Shown here in pieces: positions 24,114 to 37,083 of a stretch of DNA of 64,000 bases (the first letter of the stretch is position 1; each line of letters opens with the position of its first letter). The notes under the pieces are model-generated. The model ran no database searches. It worked only from the letters and a program-made list of their open reading frames with translations, and was not told the origin of the DNA. Source of the stretch: Dillenia suffruticosa. Taxonomy: Eukaryota; Streptophyta; Magnoliopsida; Dilleniales; Dilleniaceae. Location of the stretch: the NCBI GenBank assembly GCA_033439265.1, contig JAVTVX010000019.1, positions 16,394,039 to 16,458,038 on the forward strand. Direction: 5' to 3'. A program made the translations under genes and the position numbers.

Positions 24114-25576
24114 TGGTGTGTCGTCAAACAACCAAAAATAAAATACCTACTTCAAACAATACGAATATAGCGCAAGTAGGGTCGTATCCACAGAGAACAA
24201 CAGATCTATTTCTTTTAATAAAAATGAAAATAAAATATGGAGAGTTTTGATGAAATAATCTAAAATAATTAAGCAAACAAATCATTGAAAATTTACTAAA
24301 ACAAAATGATGAGATAATATCAATTGAAGGAAAAGATGTCAATTAAGATAAAACCTAACCAAAGGAGTTATTTCCGCCTTGATGTGTTTGATTGATCATC
24401 GATACAAAAATTACTCGATATTATGCGAATAAATTGGTTATAGTCGCTAAGTACCACGAAACGACCAATCTTTCCGTACTTTTTCGGTAATCAAGATACC
24501 ATCGTTAATTACTTCCCTAATCGAAAGACAACCCAAGAGACCCTCGTTAGATTTAATATTCCGACAGCATTACAATCTAGAGAGACCCAATTCTAATCAG
24601 TAAATTCCAATCTGAATTTATTTAAATTAGATTATCTAATCTCTTGACATAAATCTTATCGCTTGCGAGGCCATAAAATTATGTAAATTACCACTCCATT
24701 AAAAACACACAAATCTTGCTATTTTTAAATGGTAGTAAACTATTCTAGGGTTATTAAATATAGACATTTATTTAATAATTCCAAAACAATCATAAACACT
24801 AAGTATAAAGATTAAATAAATACCCCCAAATATCAAACAAATAATATCATTTAGATTTCACAATCATCATTCATCAAGATTTCAATAATCCTTTGACTGA
24901 AAAAGAAATTAAAACAAAATTATCTAAAAAGAAAAACTCACAAATTAAATTAAAAATAAAAAGAAGATATTGGGTTACATGGACAATGGCTGCCGGCTGC
25001 TACTGTAGACGTGAATAGTGCTGCCCCCAAGGGGGCTGCCCGGCTGTCTCCTCCAAAAAGTTCTCTTCCAAGGTATGAAATACTCCTATATATATAGGAG
25101 TAGAAAACCTTAAAATTCATTACTTATTCAAATTGGTTTTTAAGAAAAAATAAACTCTCTAAAAGATAATATTCTAAAAGTTTAAAATAAAACAAAAGTT
25201 TCTAAAAACATGAAATTTACATTTTCAAAAATTCATTTTCCTAAATATTAGGAATGAAATAAAAATTTTCAATATCTCCAATTCCATCCCAATTTCCTCT
25301 TGAATGTGTAATTGGGAAAGGAAATTTTTACTGCAGTAAATCTTCAAAACCTTTTACTTGTCTCTTGAAATCCACGTGCCCATGTGCTAATGAAAGAGCA
25401 TTACTATCCAATTTTCCATACTTTATAAAATTGCTCCAATTTAACTCATTTTTCTTCATTTTCCATAATAAGTCTCCTCCTAAATTAAATGTCACAAAAC
25501 ATAAATATTAGTGTAATATTTATTTAAAAATAATATAAAATCAATCACAAATATTACATTTATTTAAGCTCTATCA
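24114..25576 (-). repeat. 3' LTR of the Athila-like element
   Basis: It runs TGGTGTGTCGTC to CTCTATCA in plus-strand reading and matches 29046-30530 along its length. A purine-rich tract (GGTGTGGGAGAATT on the minus strand) abuts its inner end. Confidence 0.88.
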
Positions 25577-27189
25577 AATTCTCCCACACCTAAATGATAC
25601 TTGTCCTCAAGTATCTCTAACTAAAATAAAATTATCTAACATATTTTTTCTTCCAAGTGTCCAAGTTAACAATTACTATAAAAGTCAAACAAAAAATACA
25701 ATCAAAACAACAAATATTTCACAGCGATCCGCACTAAAACAATCACTACATATCCCAACAGTTACTTATGAAATCAAAACAGCAAGATTTGACAATCCTC
25801 TCTAAGGGGTCACTCTAATGCACTCGAAAGGATGAAAAATATTTCAATAACACTCAAATCAACATATTGGAATTGACATTACCATATGCTTGCAAATATA
25901 TCAAATCTCCACTACTTAAAAATTAGAATTTCATGCATGAATCTAAAGGTTTTTCATTTGGTTGTAATGTGACTAGGGTTAGGGGTAGGATAAAAGGGAA
26001 TATCAGGGGTTAAAATCATACCAAAGGCCATATATAACTAACCATACAATTTTTTATAACATTGATCGATCTGTCTCAACAAATAGCAAACAAAATTGAC
26101 TTCTTGCTTTTCAAATGAATAGACAATGGCAAACAACATACAAGAATATCAAATGTTTTCTCAATTTTCTATGACTGAAGTGTAAATGAATTTTCAATCA
26201 AAATACAATATTTCTTTTTCTCAACCACTTTTTTTTTTCTTTTTCTTTGTTTTTTTTTTCATTTTCATTTTTTTCCTGCTTTTGCCTTTTTTTTTCGAAC
26301 ATATATCATCTTCATGAAAATGTCAATATCAAAATTCTAATCATCATCTTCCTATTGAGGTAAACATAAAATCAAAATCATGCAATTAAATATATATACC
26401 TTTGGTACAAGGGTTTGAAATGAAAGCTAAAATCAAAGGTTAGGTGTTATATTGAGTGGGTTTAAAGAAGAAAAATGGTAAAAACTCAAATTGGTTCACT
26501 AAGGGGATTATAAATTAAGGTAGGGATTTTTACGAAAGTCAAAATGGGGTAAAACTTAAGTGACTTTATCATTTCAATACATAAAATTCTATAATGTGGT
26601 CTCGAAATGTATAACAATGCAAATCCTAGAATGTGCAATCCAAGTGTGATAATCACTGATCAAGAAAAGAAATTCCGAGCACAAAGAATGAATTTGCTCG
26701 TTTATGGCTCAAAATCTCACTTTTTAAGTAGATTTTGTGTCAAATTTTTGCATACTCATCATTCAAAGAAAACTATTAAAGACATGAGAAGCCATTTTAA
26801 GCACAAAAGCCATTGATACAACCCATTTTTCATATATTTCTAACCAACCAAATAGCATACATCAACAAAAAAAGCTCAGAATTTTTTTTTCTTCAATTTT
26901 TTTTTTCATTTTTTAAGAAACAAAATTTAAACTAATGTAATAAAAAAAAACAAATATAGTGTCAATAACTAAAACAAAGAGAAAAACACCTAACATCCCC
27001 CCACACCTAAATCATACATTGTTCTCAATGTATGCTCAAGTTAAGAGAGATAAAAAAAATACATAAATAAATCAAACAAAATAAAAGAAAAAAAACAAAC
27101 AAACAAAAGAGAAATGTGAGAACAATACTCCCCTAGGGTGGAGTGAAAAATGGAGGAACAATTCCTACGAACTCGAAAAAAAAAGGGCT

Positions 27190-27530
27190 ATAATGTGGGC
27201 ACGCCATAATTATCAAGTATTTCGGTCCATTATTGAGGCTTCAAGGTGTAGAGAGAAACCCTAAAAAAAATAAAATGTAAGTGTTAAAATAGAAGTGAAA
27301 TTCACCTCTATCTTTCTCTCTCTATTTTTTTTGTTTTTTTTTTCAGAAGTGATGGCACGCTCTAAATAAAGAGTGTTTCTGATCATGTAGTGAAATGTAT
27401 GCTCCTTTAACAGAAATGAAATTCACTTAGGGCGTGGGCACGCCATAAGCAAGGAGCAAAGCTGTCCATGTGATCTGTGTAGGCAGAAATGGATTTGGCT
27501 TAAGGCGTGTGCACGCCTTAAGCAAGGAGT
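27190..27530 (-). repeat. Repeated GGCGTG/CACGCC hairpins in the Athila-like 3' region
   Basis: Short hairpins with two-base loops recur: GGCGTG-GG-CACGCC at 27431-27444, and a longer one with 10-bp arms (TTAAGGCGTG and its complement) at 27500-27521. Partial versions lie near 27195 and 27350. The word TAAGCAAGGAG follows both main hairpins 72 bp apart, so this is a degenerate tandem repeat. Confidence 0.6.
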
Positions 27531-29022
27531 ACTTCTGTTGTTTGTTTTTTTTTTTTGGAAAATCAATCCTAAATCATGCTAACATAAATAAATAAAAATA
27601 AAGAAAATATTGGGTTGCCTCCCAATAAGCGCTTTTGTTTCGTGTCTTTGGCTCAACATGATTCTCTTGCTTCAACCTCACTCAAATATCGGTCCGGTCT
27701 ATTTTGACTTTAACTTGCATGGAATGAATTTCAATCTTAAATTGACATGAATGACTTTATGGCCTACCATAAATCGTTTTTGATGTGGGAGTTTGTCTTC
27801 ACGAAATTTATCCCATTTTGCAACATCTTCTGTCATGTTTTCCTCAAATACAAAATCCAATTTATGTTGCACAAAATTATCATGAACAATAAAATCCACT
27901 GTACTATCATGAAAGATAAGCTTAAAATCATTTGGATATTTCATGACATAAAAAATATTAAAAGTAGCAACTTTACCATTAAACTCAAGAATTAAAATAT
28001 CCAAATCCACATCAATCGTTATCTTAATTGTTTTCATTAAGGGTGTTGACACTTGCTTTATTGCTTCTAAGAGAGAAGTGTTGAATCCTTCTTTCGGAGA
28101 AGTTTTCAAAATCTCATTCTCTTCCTCTTTCTTCGGTTGTGCCGACCTGTTGGGAACATGTGGTAAGATCAAAATTTTTGTTTGGAAAGTGTTGGACTCT
28201 TCACTTACCTCCTCGGTGGATTCATTCGCTGTTGGTGATTTCTCTATTTGCTCGTTCTTCATATCTTCTTCGGTTTTTGATAAATTGTCTTCCATTTCTT
28301 TTGATGATTTTTCTAATCGATTCAAGGTTGCCATCAATTGTAACATTTGATTCTCCAAATTTTGGATGCTAGTTCTTGTTTCTAGTTGAAATCGTTGATT
28401 TTCCTGTTTTAACCGTTGGGTTTCCTGTTGAAACAATTGAGTGTTGTTAGCCAAATTTTTAACAATCTCTTCTAGAAACGTACATTGATCCAAAGAAGTT
28501 TGTTGAGCCTGAAATTGAGATTGGACTTGTGGTTGTTATTGGAATCTTTGTTGTCAATTTCCATAATTGAAATTTGGGTGTTCTCTCCATCCTGGGTTGT
28601 AGGGGTTCGAATATGGATCATCATAAAGAATAGGACACTTATCGGTTGGATGATCCATCTCTGAACAAATTCCACAAGTTTGTACCGGTTGTGTTTTTCC
28701 TACAATAAAATTACGTATGGGAGAAGTTAGTTCTTTCAATTCTTGACGAAAGGAAAAATCACTTACCTCATTGACTGTTTTTGGAACATCTTGCCACATT
28801 CCAAATTGTCGAAAAATCTCAATATTAGAAAAATCACTGCAAAAGGTATGTTCATTAAAATCTGAAAATAACAACTTGCTTAAAGTTTTTTGTGTGGTCA
28901 TATTCTCCTAGTTGATGTCCTTCTCTTTGAAGTCCTTGACAACTTTTGGCAAGTTGCCTACAAAGGGTTAGTCTTGCAAACAAGGAAAAAAAAATTAAAA
29001 GAAATAAATCATTTAACACCGT

Positions 29023-29040
29023 TCCCCAGCAACGGCGCCA
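29023..29040 (-). other. Primer binding site of the Athila-like element
   Basis: On the minus strand TGGCGCCGTTGCTGGGGA lies five bases beyond the 5' LTR end. The TGGCGCCGTTGCCGGGGA-type site is standard in the plant Athila/Tat group and differs from the tRNA-Met sites of the other elements here. Confidence 0.8.
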
Positions 29041-29045
29041 AAATT

Positions 29046-30530
29046 TAGTGTGTCGTCAAACAATCAAAAATAAAATATCTATTTCAAACAATACGAATAT
29101 AGCGCGAGTAGGGTCGTATCCACAGAGAACGGCAAATCTATTTCTTTTAATAAAAATGAAAATAAAATATGGGGGGTTTTGATGAAATAATCTAAAATAA
29201 CTAAGCAAACAAATCACTGAAAATTTACTAAAACAAAATGATGAGATAATATCAATTGAATGAAAAGATGTCAATTAAGATAAAACCTAACCAAAGGAGT
29301 TATTTTCGCCTTGATGTGTTTGATTGATTATCGATACAAAAATTACTCGATATTATGCGAATAAATTGGTTATAGTTGCTAAGTATCACGAAGCGACCAA
29401 TCTCTTCGTATTTTTTCGGTAATCAAGATACCATCGTTAATTATTTCTCTAATCGAAAGACAACCCAATAGACTCTCGTTGGATTTAATGTTCCGACAGC
29501 ATTACGATCTAGAGAGACCCAATTCTAATAGTAAATTCCAACCTGAATTTATTTAAATTAGATTATCTAATCTCTTGATATAAATCCACCGCTTGCGAGA
29601 CCATAAAATTATGTCAATTATCACTCCATTAAAAACACACAAACCTTACTATTTTTAAATGGTAGTAGACTATTATAGGGTTATTAAACATAGACCTCTA
29701 TTTAACAATTCCAAAGCAATCATAAACACTAAGCATAGAGATTAAATAAATACCCCCAAATATCAAGCAAATAAGATCATTTAGATCTCACAATTATCAT
29801 TCATCAAAATTTCAATAATCCTTTAACTGGAAAAGAAATTAAAACAAGATTATCTAAAAAGAAAAACTCACAAATTAAATTAAAAATAAAAAGAAGATGT
29901 TGGGCTACATGGACAATGGCTGCCGGCTGCTACTGTAGACATGAATAGTGCTGCCCTTAAGGGGGCTGCCCGGCTGCCTCCAAGGGGGCTGCCCGGCTGC
30001 CTCTTCCAAAAAGTTCTCTTCCAAAGTATGGAATACTCCTATATATATAGGAGTAGAAAACCCTAAAATTCATTTCTTATTCAAATTGGTTTTTAAGAAG
30101 AAATAAAATTCTCTAAAATATAATATTCTAAAATTTTAAAATAAAATAAAAGTTCCTAAAAACATGAAATTTACATTTTCAAAAATTTCTTTTCCTAAAT
30201 ATTAGGAATAGAACAAAATTCTTCAATATCTCCAATTCCATCCCAATTTCCTCTTGAATGTGTAATTGGGAAAGGAAATTTTGACTGCAGTAAATTTTCA
30301 AAAACTTTTACTTGTCTCTTGAAATCCACGTACCCATGTGCTAATGAAAGAGCATTGCTGTCCAATTTTTCATACTTTATAAAATTATTCCAATTTAGTT
30401 CATTTTTCTTCATTTTTCATAATAAATCTCATTCTAAATCAAATGTCACAAAATATAAATATTAGTGTAGTATTTATTCAAAAATAATATAAAATCAATT
30501 ACAAATATTACACTTATTTAAGCTCTATAA
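29046..30530 (-). repeat. 5' LTR of the Athila-like element
   Basis: The right-hand copy of the 1.5-kb repeat, starting TAGTGTGTCGTC and ending CTCTATAA in plus-strand reading. It is followed by the AGGAG target duplication. The end bases differ slightly from those of the other LTR. Confidence 0.88.
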
Positions 30531-30901
30531 AGGAGGTATATTTGCAGTCTTACTTCCTATCACTAGTTGAGTCAATCTTTCTATCAATTTATATATATCC
30601 CTAGACATAGTACCACTATTGTCAACAAAGCATCCAAAGCCTATAAAAAATCTTGCCCATGTGGTCTTTGAACATTTGGAGTTTGGGACTGAGGCTCTTA
30701 TCTCTACTCATCATCTCTCTGTTCTCGCTCAAAAGTTGATTTAATTTTTTAGTTTTGACTATATTATATGCTGATAATATAATGAATGCATATGTCAAAC
30801 AATGTCACTCGTTAGATAGACCACCTTTTATCTAGTAGTTTATATCTATGATCTCAAATCCTAAATATCGATTATACAAGACTGTGGGTTCTGATACCAA
30901 C

Positions 30902-33269
30902 TGTGACAATTTGCTATTCAAACGTCACACCTCTTAACAAAAGGAAATTGGCATATAAATGTGAAAATAACTAATATGATTATGATGAAACATATGAATT
31001 CGCGATAGCCCTCTTTATGTGTGACAATACGGAATGAAAATCTATAATAAAAAAAATAAATTACTTTTTTTCAAAAAAAATATTGACAAATTTTTTCATA
31101 TTTAGTGGCTATCCTAATCACTCAACACAACATATCATAGTATATAAACATAATATATATTAAACTATACATAAAATTCTCCTTAATAGCAACTAAACCA
31201 AACCAAACAATTGAAAACAAGTGGAGATCTAAATCCCTTGACTCAGTATATCTGAGCAAATACACGGGAGACCAATAGGATATATAGCAGGCATATTACG
31301 CATGAAAAGATTAATATCATCATATAAAATGCATAAAATATAATATTTGAATGTATAACAACTTAATAGAGAGAAATACATAAAGAAATATGCATTATCT
31401 CAAAACATTCATAAGAAAATGTGTACAATTATCACGTCATAATTCATTAACAATTTTTATGAAATATCGAACTAAATTAGTGTACGAGAGTTTAGAATAG
31501 TAAACCAAGTTTTGGGATTACTAAATGAAATCTAATTTTTATTTTATTTTATTTTATTTTTCTGTTAGACGTATCAAACATTTCAATTGTTTTTAATTAT
31601 AATCTTGTAGGGAGAAATGATATATTCATAGATCATCAAGTTTTGTCCATGGGTTTCACAAAACTTTTGGAATTATATACACCAACCATACTCCTTAAGT
31701 TTCAACCTCAGGCTTTGCAAAGTTTTCGAAAGTAATTTTTGTGAACTCATTTTCTCTTTATATTTTTTTGTGATTCCTAAAATGTTATGGCCACCGAGAC
31801 TAGATTTACACAAAAGCTGCAATCAAATATCATAATTATGAATGTCATAGTTTAATAACTAATTGTTCATCAAAAAGCTATTTCAATAAATTTTCAATAT
31901 AAACGAATTTTAGTAAAAGTGTCATAATTTAAATTATAATTCTCGAATTGAGACGAATCTAACTGCTATTTAAAAAAAGATATAAGATTATAAGTTTTAT
32001 ATTTATGACTAGAATCAATTCCAATCGCACAAAAATACCCAAATCAGTCAAAATTACAGTATGAAAATCATAACATAGCTTGAGCAGTCTTAACTAAATT
32101 CACATAACTTCTATTACACATATCCAATTAGGGTGATTCAAATGCCCATTTAAAAACAAGACCTAAAATTACAATTTTTATGATCAGAGTTTATCTTAAT
32201 TTAGCATAAAAGGCAGTTTTCTACAAAAAAAAAATGATATTTTAAAAAATCACTAAAAATTCCATTCTCAATGAAACTTCTCGATCTATATGTTATTTTA
32301 AAATTATAAAAGTCTAGTTTTATAAAAAGAAAGACTTATTTGATTTATAGTTGTACAAAAAAAGTTATAAACTAAATCAAAAACATAGTCGAACTATCCA
32401 ATATACTGAATTCATAGTTTTTCATCATTTTATATTTCAAAATGAGATTTATTTCTTTTCTATTCCATTCTATTTTTATTCTAATATCATAATTACACAA
32501 GAAAAATGTTATACATAATTTTTAGGTATCAATTAAATATACACATTCCAACACAAAAAAGAAAAAAATTAAATATACATCTTCATAGTACTTGTATTGC
32601 TAAGCTTAAAATTCCACTTCCCTCTTATACTTTCAACTTATTTACTTCCTCTGTGTTCTAAACTTATTCTATAGGTTTTCTATATCTTTCTATATTTCCC
32701 AAAGGTTAGGGATGGTATGTATATGGATAGAGGTTGTTCAAACAACTTCCTTACTTCTTTTGTGTTCTTTACTTCCCTCTTTGTGCTTCCTAAAGGCTAG
32801 GGTTGGATTTGTGAGAGGAAAAAGGGAAAAAGGGGATAAGTTTGGAGAAAAGTGATGAAGATGGAAGAACTTTCTCTCTCTTCCAAAGTGGGGTGTGAGA
32901 ACCCCCACTTAAACAAACTTAGGTGATGTGTCAAGAAATGAGGAGTGGTGTGTTATGTGTCTTTATGATGATGTGATATGTATTTTTTATGGATTCCACA
33001 TCAAACCCTAATTGGGTTTTGTTGTTGGTTTATTCCGACGGTTCTCATTTGCCGGTGTGTCCCCTTAGTTTATTATACTAATTTTAATATATCCGATCTA
33101 TGGTTAAAACCATAAACATAAAAATTAATATATATATTGCACATGAAAAAAAAAATCAACAAATTTTAATATAGTGCAGTGCAAAAAATTTAACTATCCT
33201 CAACAAAATAAAAATATAAATACAAATATAAATACATGTTTTAATGATTTCTCGAGACGTGATCTTACA
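30902..33269 (-). repeat. LTR of the older gypsy remnant
   Basis: On the minus strand it starts TGTAAGATCACGTCTCGAG at 33269 and ends GTCACA at 30902, next to a TTGGTATCAGA primer site. Length about 2.37 kb. No partner LTR is visible in the window, so the boundaries rest on the TG...CA ends and the primer site alone. Confidence 0.65.
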
Positions 33270-34480
33270 CTCAATCTCCTCTTATACTATACTTATGTTA
33301 TATACTTGGGAATAATATATATGATATAATCTGCTATGTATATGTTGTCTGTCATATATTAGTTGCATTTTCTATCTAAAGAGTTATTTGGATGAACCCA
33401 ACGATAATAGCTATTATATTGTGATATTGTTGGATTTAGGGTGATATGCAGCCACCATGTCAGTGGTGGATGTAGAGTTTTAATTATTATTATTATTATT
33501 ATTTTTTATTTGCATTGCATAGGGATCGATTAATGGCTATTGGGGGTTTAATAGATTTAATTTTGATACAAATGAAAGCCTTGGTTTTGCACTTATGATC
33601 TCGCGTGCTATATTAAAAATGATTTTAAATTTACTATATTAATATTATATATTACACCATGCTTAATATCCTTCATGAGTTAATCTCTTTCTTTTCATTT
33701 TAGATCTCATAAGACGCGTGTGGATCAAGTAGACGGTAGTGCCTACAGGCCTAAAGACCAATAGAGCTAATTTAACTAGCCTTTTCATTATTTTTCCACA
33801 CCAAGAAAGACTTCAGATTACTAATTTGAGCAAGTTTTATTTGGTTTTTCTGGATTAATAATATCTTTAACTAAAAAAAATGGAACATATGAACTTATAA
33901 GATTCAAAAGTATTTTATAAGATTTTTTTGGGACTATCGTTTGGTCATCACTCAGTATTCAGAGTTTTATCCTGATTAATCTGGATCGACAGTTGTGGGG
34001 CCCACCAACGTGAGGGGAGTTCTAATTTGTTGCAAATAAATTTAACCAAGAGCAAAACAAAAAATTGTCTTATGTTATTAGCTTTTGCCCCAAATTTTTT
34101 TGTTCTTTCCTAATCTTAAATACATGATTATATTTAACAATTAAATATATGTTAAATCATCTTATCAAGCAAGTATTTTATTAGGGGGAGCAAATTGTAA
34201 AATTTATTTGAAATTACGATTTTGAGGGAATGAAATTATAATTTTTAAAAGAAAAAATAAATTTAAAATTAAAATTATATATATATTTTTATAAAATTTT
34301 TGGAAATAGTTGTTCTTACACCCTTCCCTTCGCCCTTGGCGTAGCCCCTATGAATAGTTTTCTCTTCCTACTAATGAAGACCGACTCTCAACTAGAATAG
34401 GAAATAGCAACGAGTAATAGCACCGGAGAGTTTGTTGCCCGCAGAAGGGTTGACCAAGATTCTATTACATGTGGCAGACA
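33270..34480. other. AT-rich intergenic spacer
   Basis: Between the gypsy remnant and duplication block A. It contains an ATT tract near 33483-33503 and no open frame of note. I see no gene or known repeat. Confidence 0.6.
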
Positions 34481-34749
34481 AATGTTGAGCATGAATTGTG
34501 CATCATGAACTGTAGTACCAAGTGATATTTATACTATGTAAGACGATTGAACTTAAGATTCCTGTCTTAGATAGTCCATCTTTGTTTCATTAGGCAGAAG
34601 AATTAAATTAACTACATGACAAATCCTCTGTCTCAATCAGCATAGTTTGTTTGAATAAATATATTAAAAAATTTTACAATGTTCTATAGAAACTGGGCTT
34701 GAAATAGCTGTAGACCCCCCCTCTCTCTCTCTCTCTCTCTCTCTAATTC

Positions 34750-34920
34750 TTTTTTATTTTTTATTAAATTAATCAATATCTAGAACCATAGTTCAACTAA
34801 TTTGGTTGTCGAACCCTTTTTAGGAAGAAACTCTTCGAATGTAATTTTTTTAATTTTAAAATTTGAACTTGAGTTTTGATTAAACAATTTAATACTTTTT
34901 TCATTAACCCAATCCGTTGA
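34750..34920 (-). mobile_element. tRNA-derived SINE, minus strand, with target duplication
   Basis: Flanked by TCTCTCTCTAATTC at 34736-34749 and 34921-34934. The tail reads as an A-rich run on the minus strand. It shares the family 3' sequence (gaattaatt...ataatttt) with copies at 40318, 50520 and 50814. The paralogous position in block A'' (46285-46310) has the CT tract running straight into ATTCATTAAAAC, which is the empty site. Confidence 0.7.
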
Positions 34921-35305
34921 TCTCTCTCTAATTCATTAAAACAATAGAGAAGGACCCGCATGTGGATAAGATATATCCAAGGAGCTTGGTGAACAGAAAG
35001 ATGCTGGCCTCTCTCAATTTGGGAGCACCTTAAAAGAGAAAAATATGTTTGGTATTTTTTAGTGAACACAATTGAAAAAATAAGTTTTCATGTAGGCCCA
35101 TATTTCTTAACCTTCAATAATAACTAGGCCTGAAAGCATAACTAATTGGCCCAACAAAGGATTTTATCCTTTTAGCCCATTACAAGAGGTTGGGTCATGC
35201 AAAACCCAGCATATGGCTTCTCCTACTAAAAAGAGAAGGGATTAGGGATCCAGCTAGAGGTGGAAATATAAAGTTCGGCCTGGCCTTCAAATGTAAGAAG
35301 TGATT

Positions 35306-35396
35306 TTTTTTTTTTTTTTTTTACAAGGATTTGAACATGATATTATCATGTTGGGAGAGAAAGATTTGTACCACTAAATTATCCCCTTCGGGACTA
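35306..35396 (-). mobile_element. Second short tRNA-like retroposon, with empty site in block A''
   Basis: On the minus strand it has a box A-like word (TTTAGTGGTACAAAT), a box B-like word (GTTCAAATCCTTG) and a poly-A tail of about 18. The flanks TAAGAAGTGATT (35294-35305) and TAAGAGTTGATT (35397-35408) match at 10 of 12 bases. The duplicate block has one uninterrupted TAAGAGTTGATT at about 46864, so it is the pre-insertion state. Related to 9927-10010. Confidence 0.72.
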
Positions 35397-35461
35397 TAAG
35401 AGTTGATTTGGCAATTGTAGTAAACTAAAGCCACCCATTTTTCCTGTCTACCATATGAAGT

Positions 35462-35612
35462 ATCAAAGGTTTCACAACTGATGATCTCGAGTTCAGTCTA
35501 AAGAATGATAAGATAGGTATTGAAAAGCCAACTCCTAAAATAAACTCTATAGTATTCGGATCAAATTAACCGAATAACCCGAATAAATACATCTATACCA
35601 AAAAAAAAAAAA
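35462..35612 (+). mobile_element. SINE-like copy
   Basis: Begins near a box B-like CTCGAGTTCAGTC word, carries the family 3' motif (ATTCGGATCAAATTAACCGAATA) and ends in a run of 13 A. The flanks AAAGGTTTCAC and AAGGGATTTCAT may be a worn target duplication. Not present at the same point in block A''. Confidence 0.5.
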
Positions 35613-36658
35613 GGGATTTCATAGCCGAGATAGTTACACAAGTTGACAAAAAGGGTAGTTCTAAATACCATACTATATGGGTAGTTGAAGCAGCCAGTTT
35701 GAAATCAGAAAGTTTTACGATATACAAAACCACCAAAGACAAGATAAAAACAAATTTGACAAAACATTGGAAAAAATATCATGCAAACTAGTAAACATCA
35801 AATATTGTATCAAATTGGATCAAAACAGATTTGACTAATTTTCTATTTAATTTAGTGTTTAAGTTTAATTTAAAAAATGAGTTAGTGAATAATATAACTC
35901 TTCATATTCTATTTTTCTCAATTAGTTGACTCTAATATATCATATTCTCCACAAATAATGACATCTTGTCTTGATCTTTGCCCTCCTCTATTGTCACCCT
36001 TTTTCTGGTTTTATTTTTTTCAATTTATGTTCTATTTTTTTATAATAATTACGGTTAAGATTACGAAAAATATTATCTTTTAATTATTATTATTATTAAA
36101 TAATCATTTATTAGTTATTACATTAACATAATCAGACCAACCGGTTGGACCGGTCAAAAAAAAAATGAATATTAATGGGAAATTTCCAATGGGCTCAAAC
36201 CCATAACCATATAAGAATCCTCAGTCCGCAAGATCATTCTTTAAAGAGTTACAGGAAAGTTTTGGAAAAGAAAATCTAAAGTTATAGGATAAAGATGTGA
36301 CCCACAAAGCCCAATGGGTAGGACCAGCCCAATAGCTTCACAATTGAATCTGCAACAAATTTCCCAAATTCTAAAACTTGTGTTTTTACAAATTGCAATC
36401 ATGAATATGGACCAAACAAATTGCAATCATGAATTAAATCCGTTGTCACAATCCAATCGCCAAATTCCAATATAATTCATGCAATCAAAATAGTAACTAA
36501 ATCAAAACAAGCAGTGCCCCTAAGTCCAATCAAATCTATGTATCAAAATCTACTTATGTCAGTGAAATTCATCATATACATGAACTGCACCCTCGAAAAA
36601 ACATGGCTAAAGACACAACCCATACAAAAGATTGATGAATATAGTACAGATGTTGAAT

Positions 36659-36968
36659 TTATGAGGAAGGATCATCTTCTTCCTTGATAGTAGGTAAACT
36701 AGGATCGTCGTCGATGGTGACGATGTGAGCTTCATCCTTTCCTTGTAAGCATTCTTGTAAGATTAATGGACCAAGCTCTTTGTAAACATCTTTTGGATCA
36801 ACTTTAGCTTTCAGTTCTTCAAACCGTTTTCTAGTCATACGTACCTTAATTTTCAGACCGTTGCCCGATTGATTCTGAGTTGTTAGGCCTTTTTCTCGGA
36901 GACTTTGTTGCCACGAATTTTGTTTATGGTTCCATGGGTGCACTACCTTCTTCCCTATCCAATTCCCC

Positions 36969-36970
<2 letters not shown>
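36659..36970 (-). CDS. Conserved 103-residue protein, copy 1 (possible N-myristoylated protein)
   Basis: A single-exon frame starting MGNWIGKKVV and ending KEEDDPSS. Gly2 with a small residue at position 6 and Lys7-Lys8 fits an N-myristoylation signal plus basic patch, so membrane anchoring is possible. Residues 40-57 (KIKVRMTRKRFEELKAKV) and 62-76 (VYKELGPLILQECLQ) look like two short helices or a strand and a helix. The motif recalls the C-terminal part of plant DUF4228/PADRE-type small proteins, but I am not sure. The tail is acidic. The paralogue at 47850-48161 differs at 11 of 103 residues, mostly conservatively, with no gaps or stops, which supports a real gene under constraint. The start is set by the conserved MGN and by the upstream GA tract. 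Confidence 0.72.

Positions 36971-36971
<1 letters not shown>

Positions 36972-37009
<38 letters not shown>
36972..37009. repeat. (TC)n tract abutting the start codon of copy 1
   Basis: About 19 TC repeats; read in the gene's direction this is a (GA)n tract ending two bases before the ATG, in the presumed 5' UTR. The same tract abuts the ATG of copy 2. GA-rich leaders can bind plant GAGA-type (BPC) factors. That role here is inference. Confidence 0.85.
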
Positions 37010-37015
<6 letters not shown>

Positions 37016-37083
37016 GTATACTTGGAGATGTGGATATAAATCTAATCTTTATTGCCGAAGGGATTTATGGAAGAGCCAAAAAC

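Larger units (their letters stand above)
24114..30530 (-). mobile_element. Athila/Tat-like Ty3/gypsy element, non-autonomous looking, nested
   Basis: A 6.4-kb minus-strand element bounded by AGGAG target duplications at 24109-24113 and 30531-30535. It has two LTRs of about 1.46 and 1.49 kb, a TGGCGCC-type primer site beside the right-hand (5') LTR, a gag end with a zinc knuckle (CGICSEMDHPTDKCP, near 28650) followed by the PYSNPYNPGWREHPNF motif common in this lineage, a coiled-coil-rich stretch, and a protease-like tail (ILEFNGKVATFNI, near 28000). I see no reverse transcriptase in it. About 2.1 kb before the 3' LTR is AT-rich and noncoding. The LTRs differ by roughly 5-7% where I compared them. 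It is broken. The lineage is inferred from the primer site and gag motifs. Confidence 0.85.
21600..33269 (-). mobile_element. Old Ty3/gypsy remnant, minus strand, split by a later element
   Basis: Reading the minus strand, the parts are an LTR (33269-30902), a primer site of initiator tRNA-Met type (30901-30886), a leader, gag (about 24078-22800), a protease region (about 22700-22400) and part of reverse transcriptase (about 22100-21640, with the YEF and VFINDIL-type motifs of gypsy elements). The element is broken, with many breaks. The Athila-like element at 24114-30530 sits inside it, just upstream of the gag start, so this one is the older of the two. Confidence 0.75.

Noticed and set aside
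30195-30413. A 72-codon minus-strand frame
   Set aside because: It lies inside an LTR whose other copy does not keep the frame; no domain.
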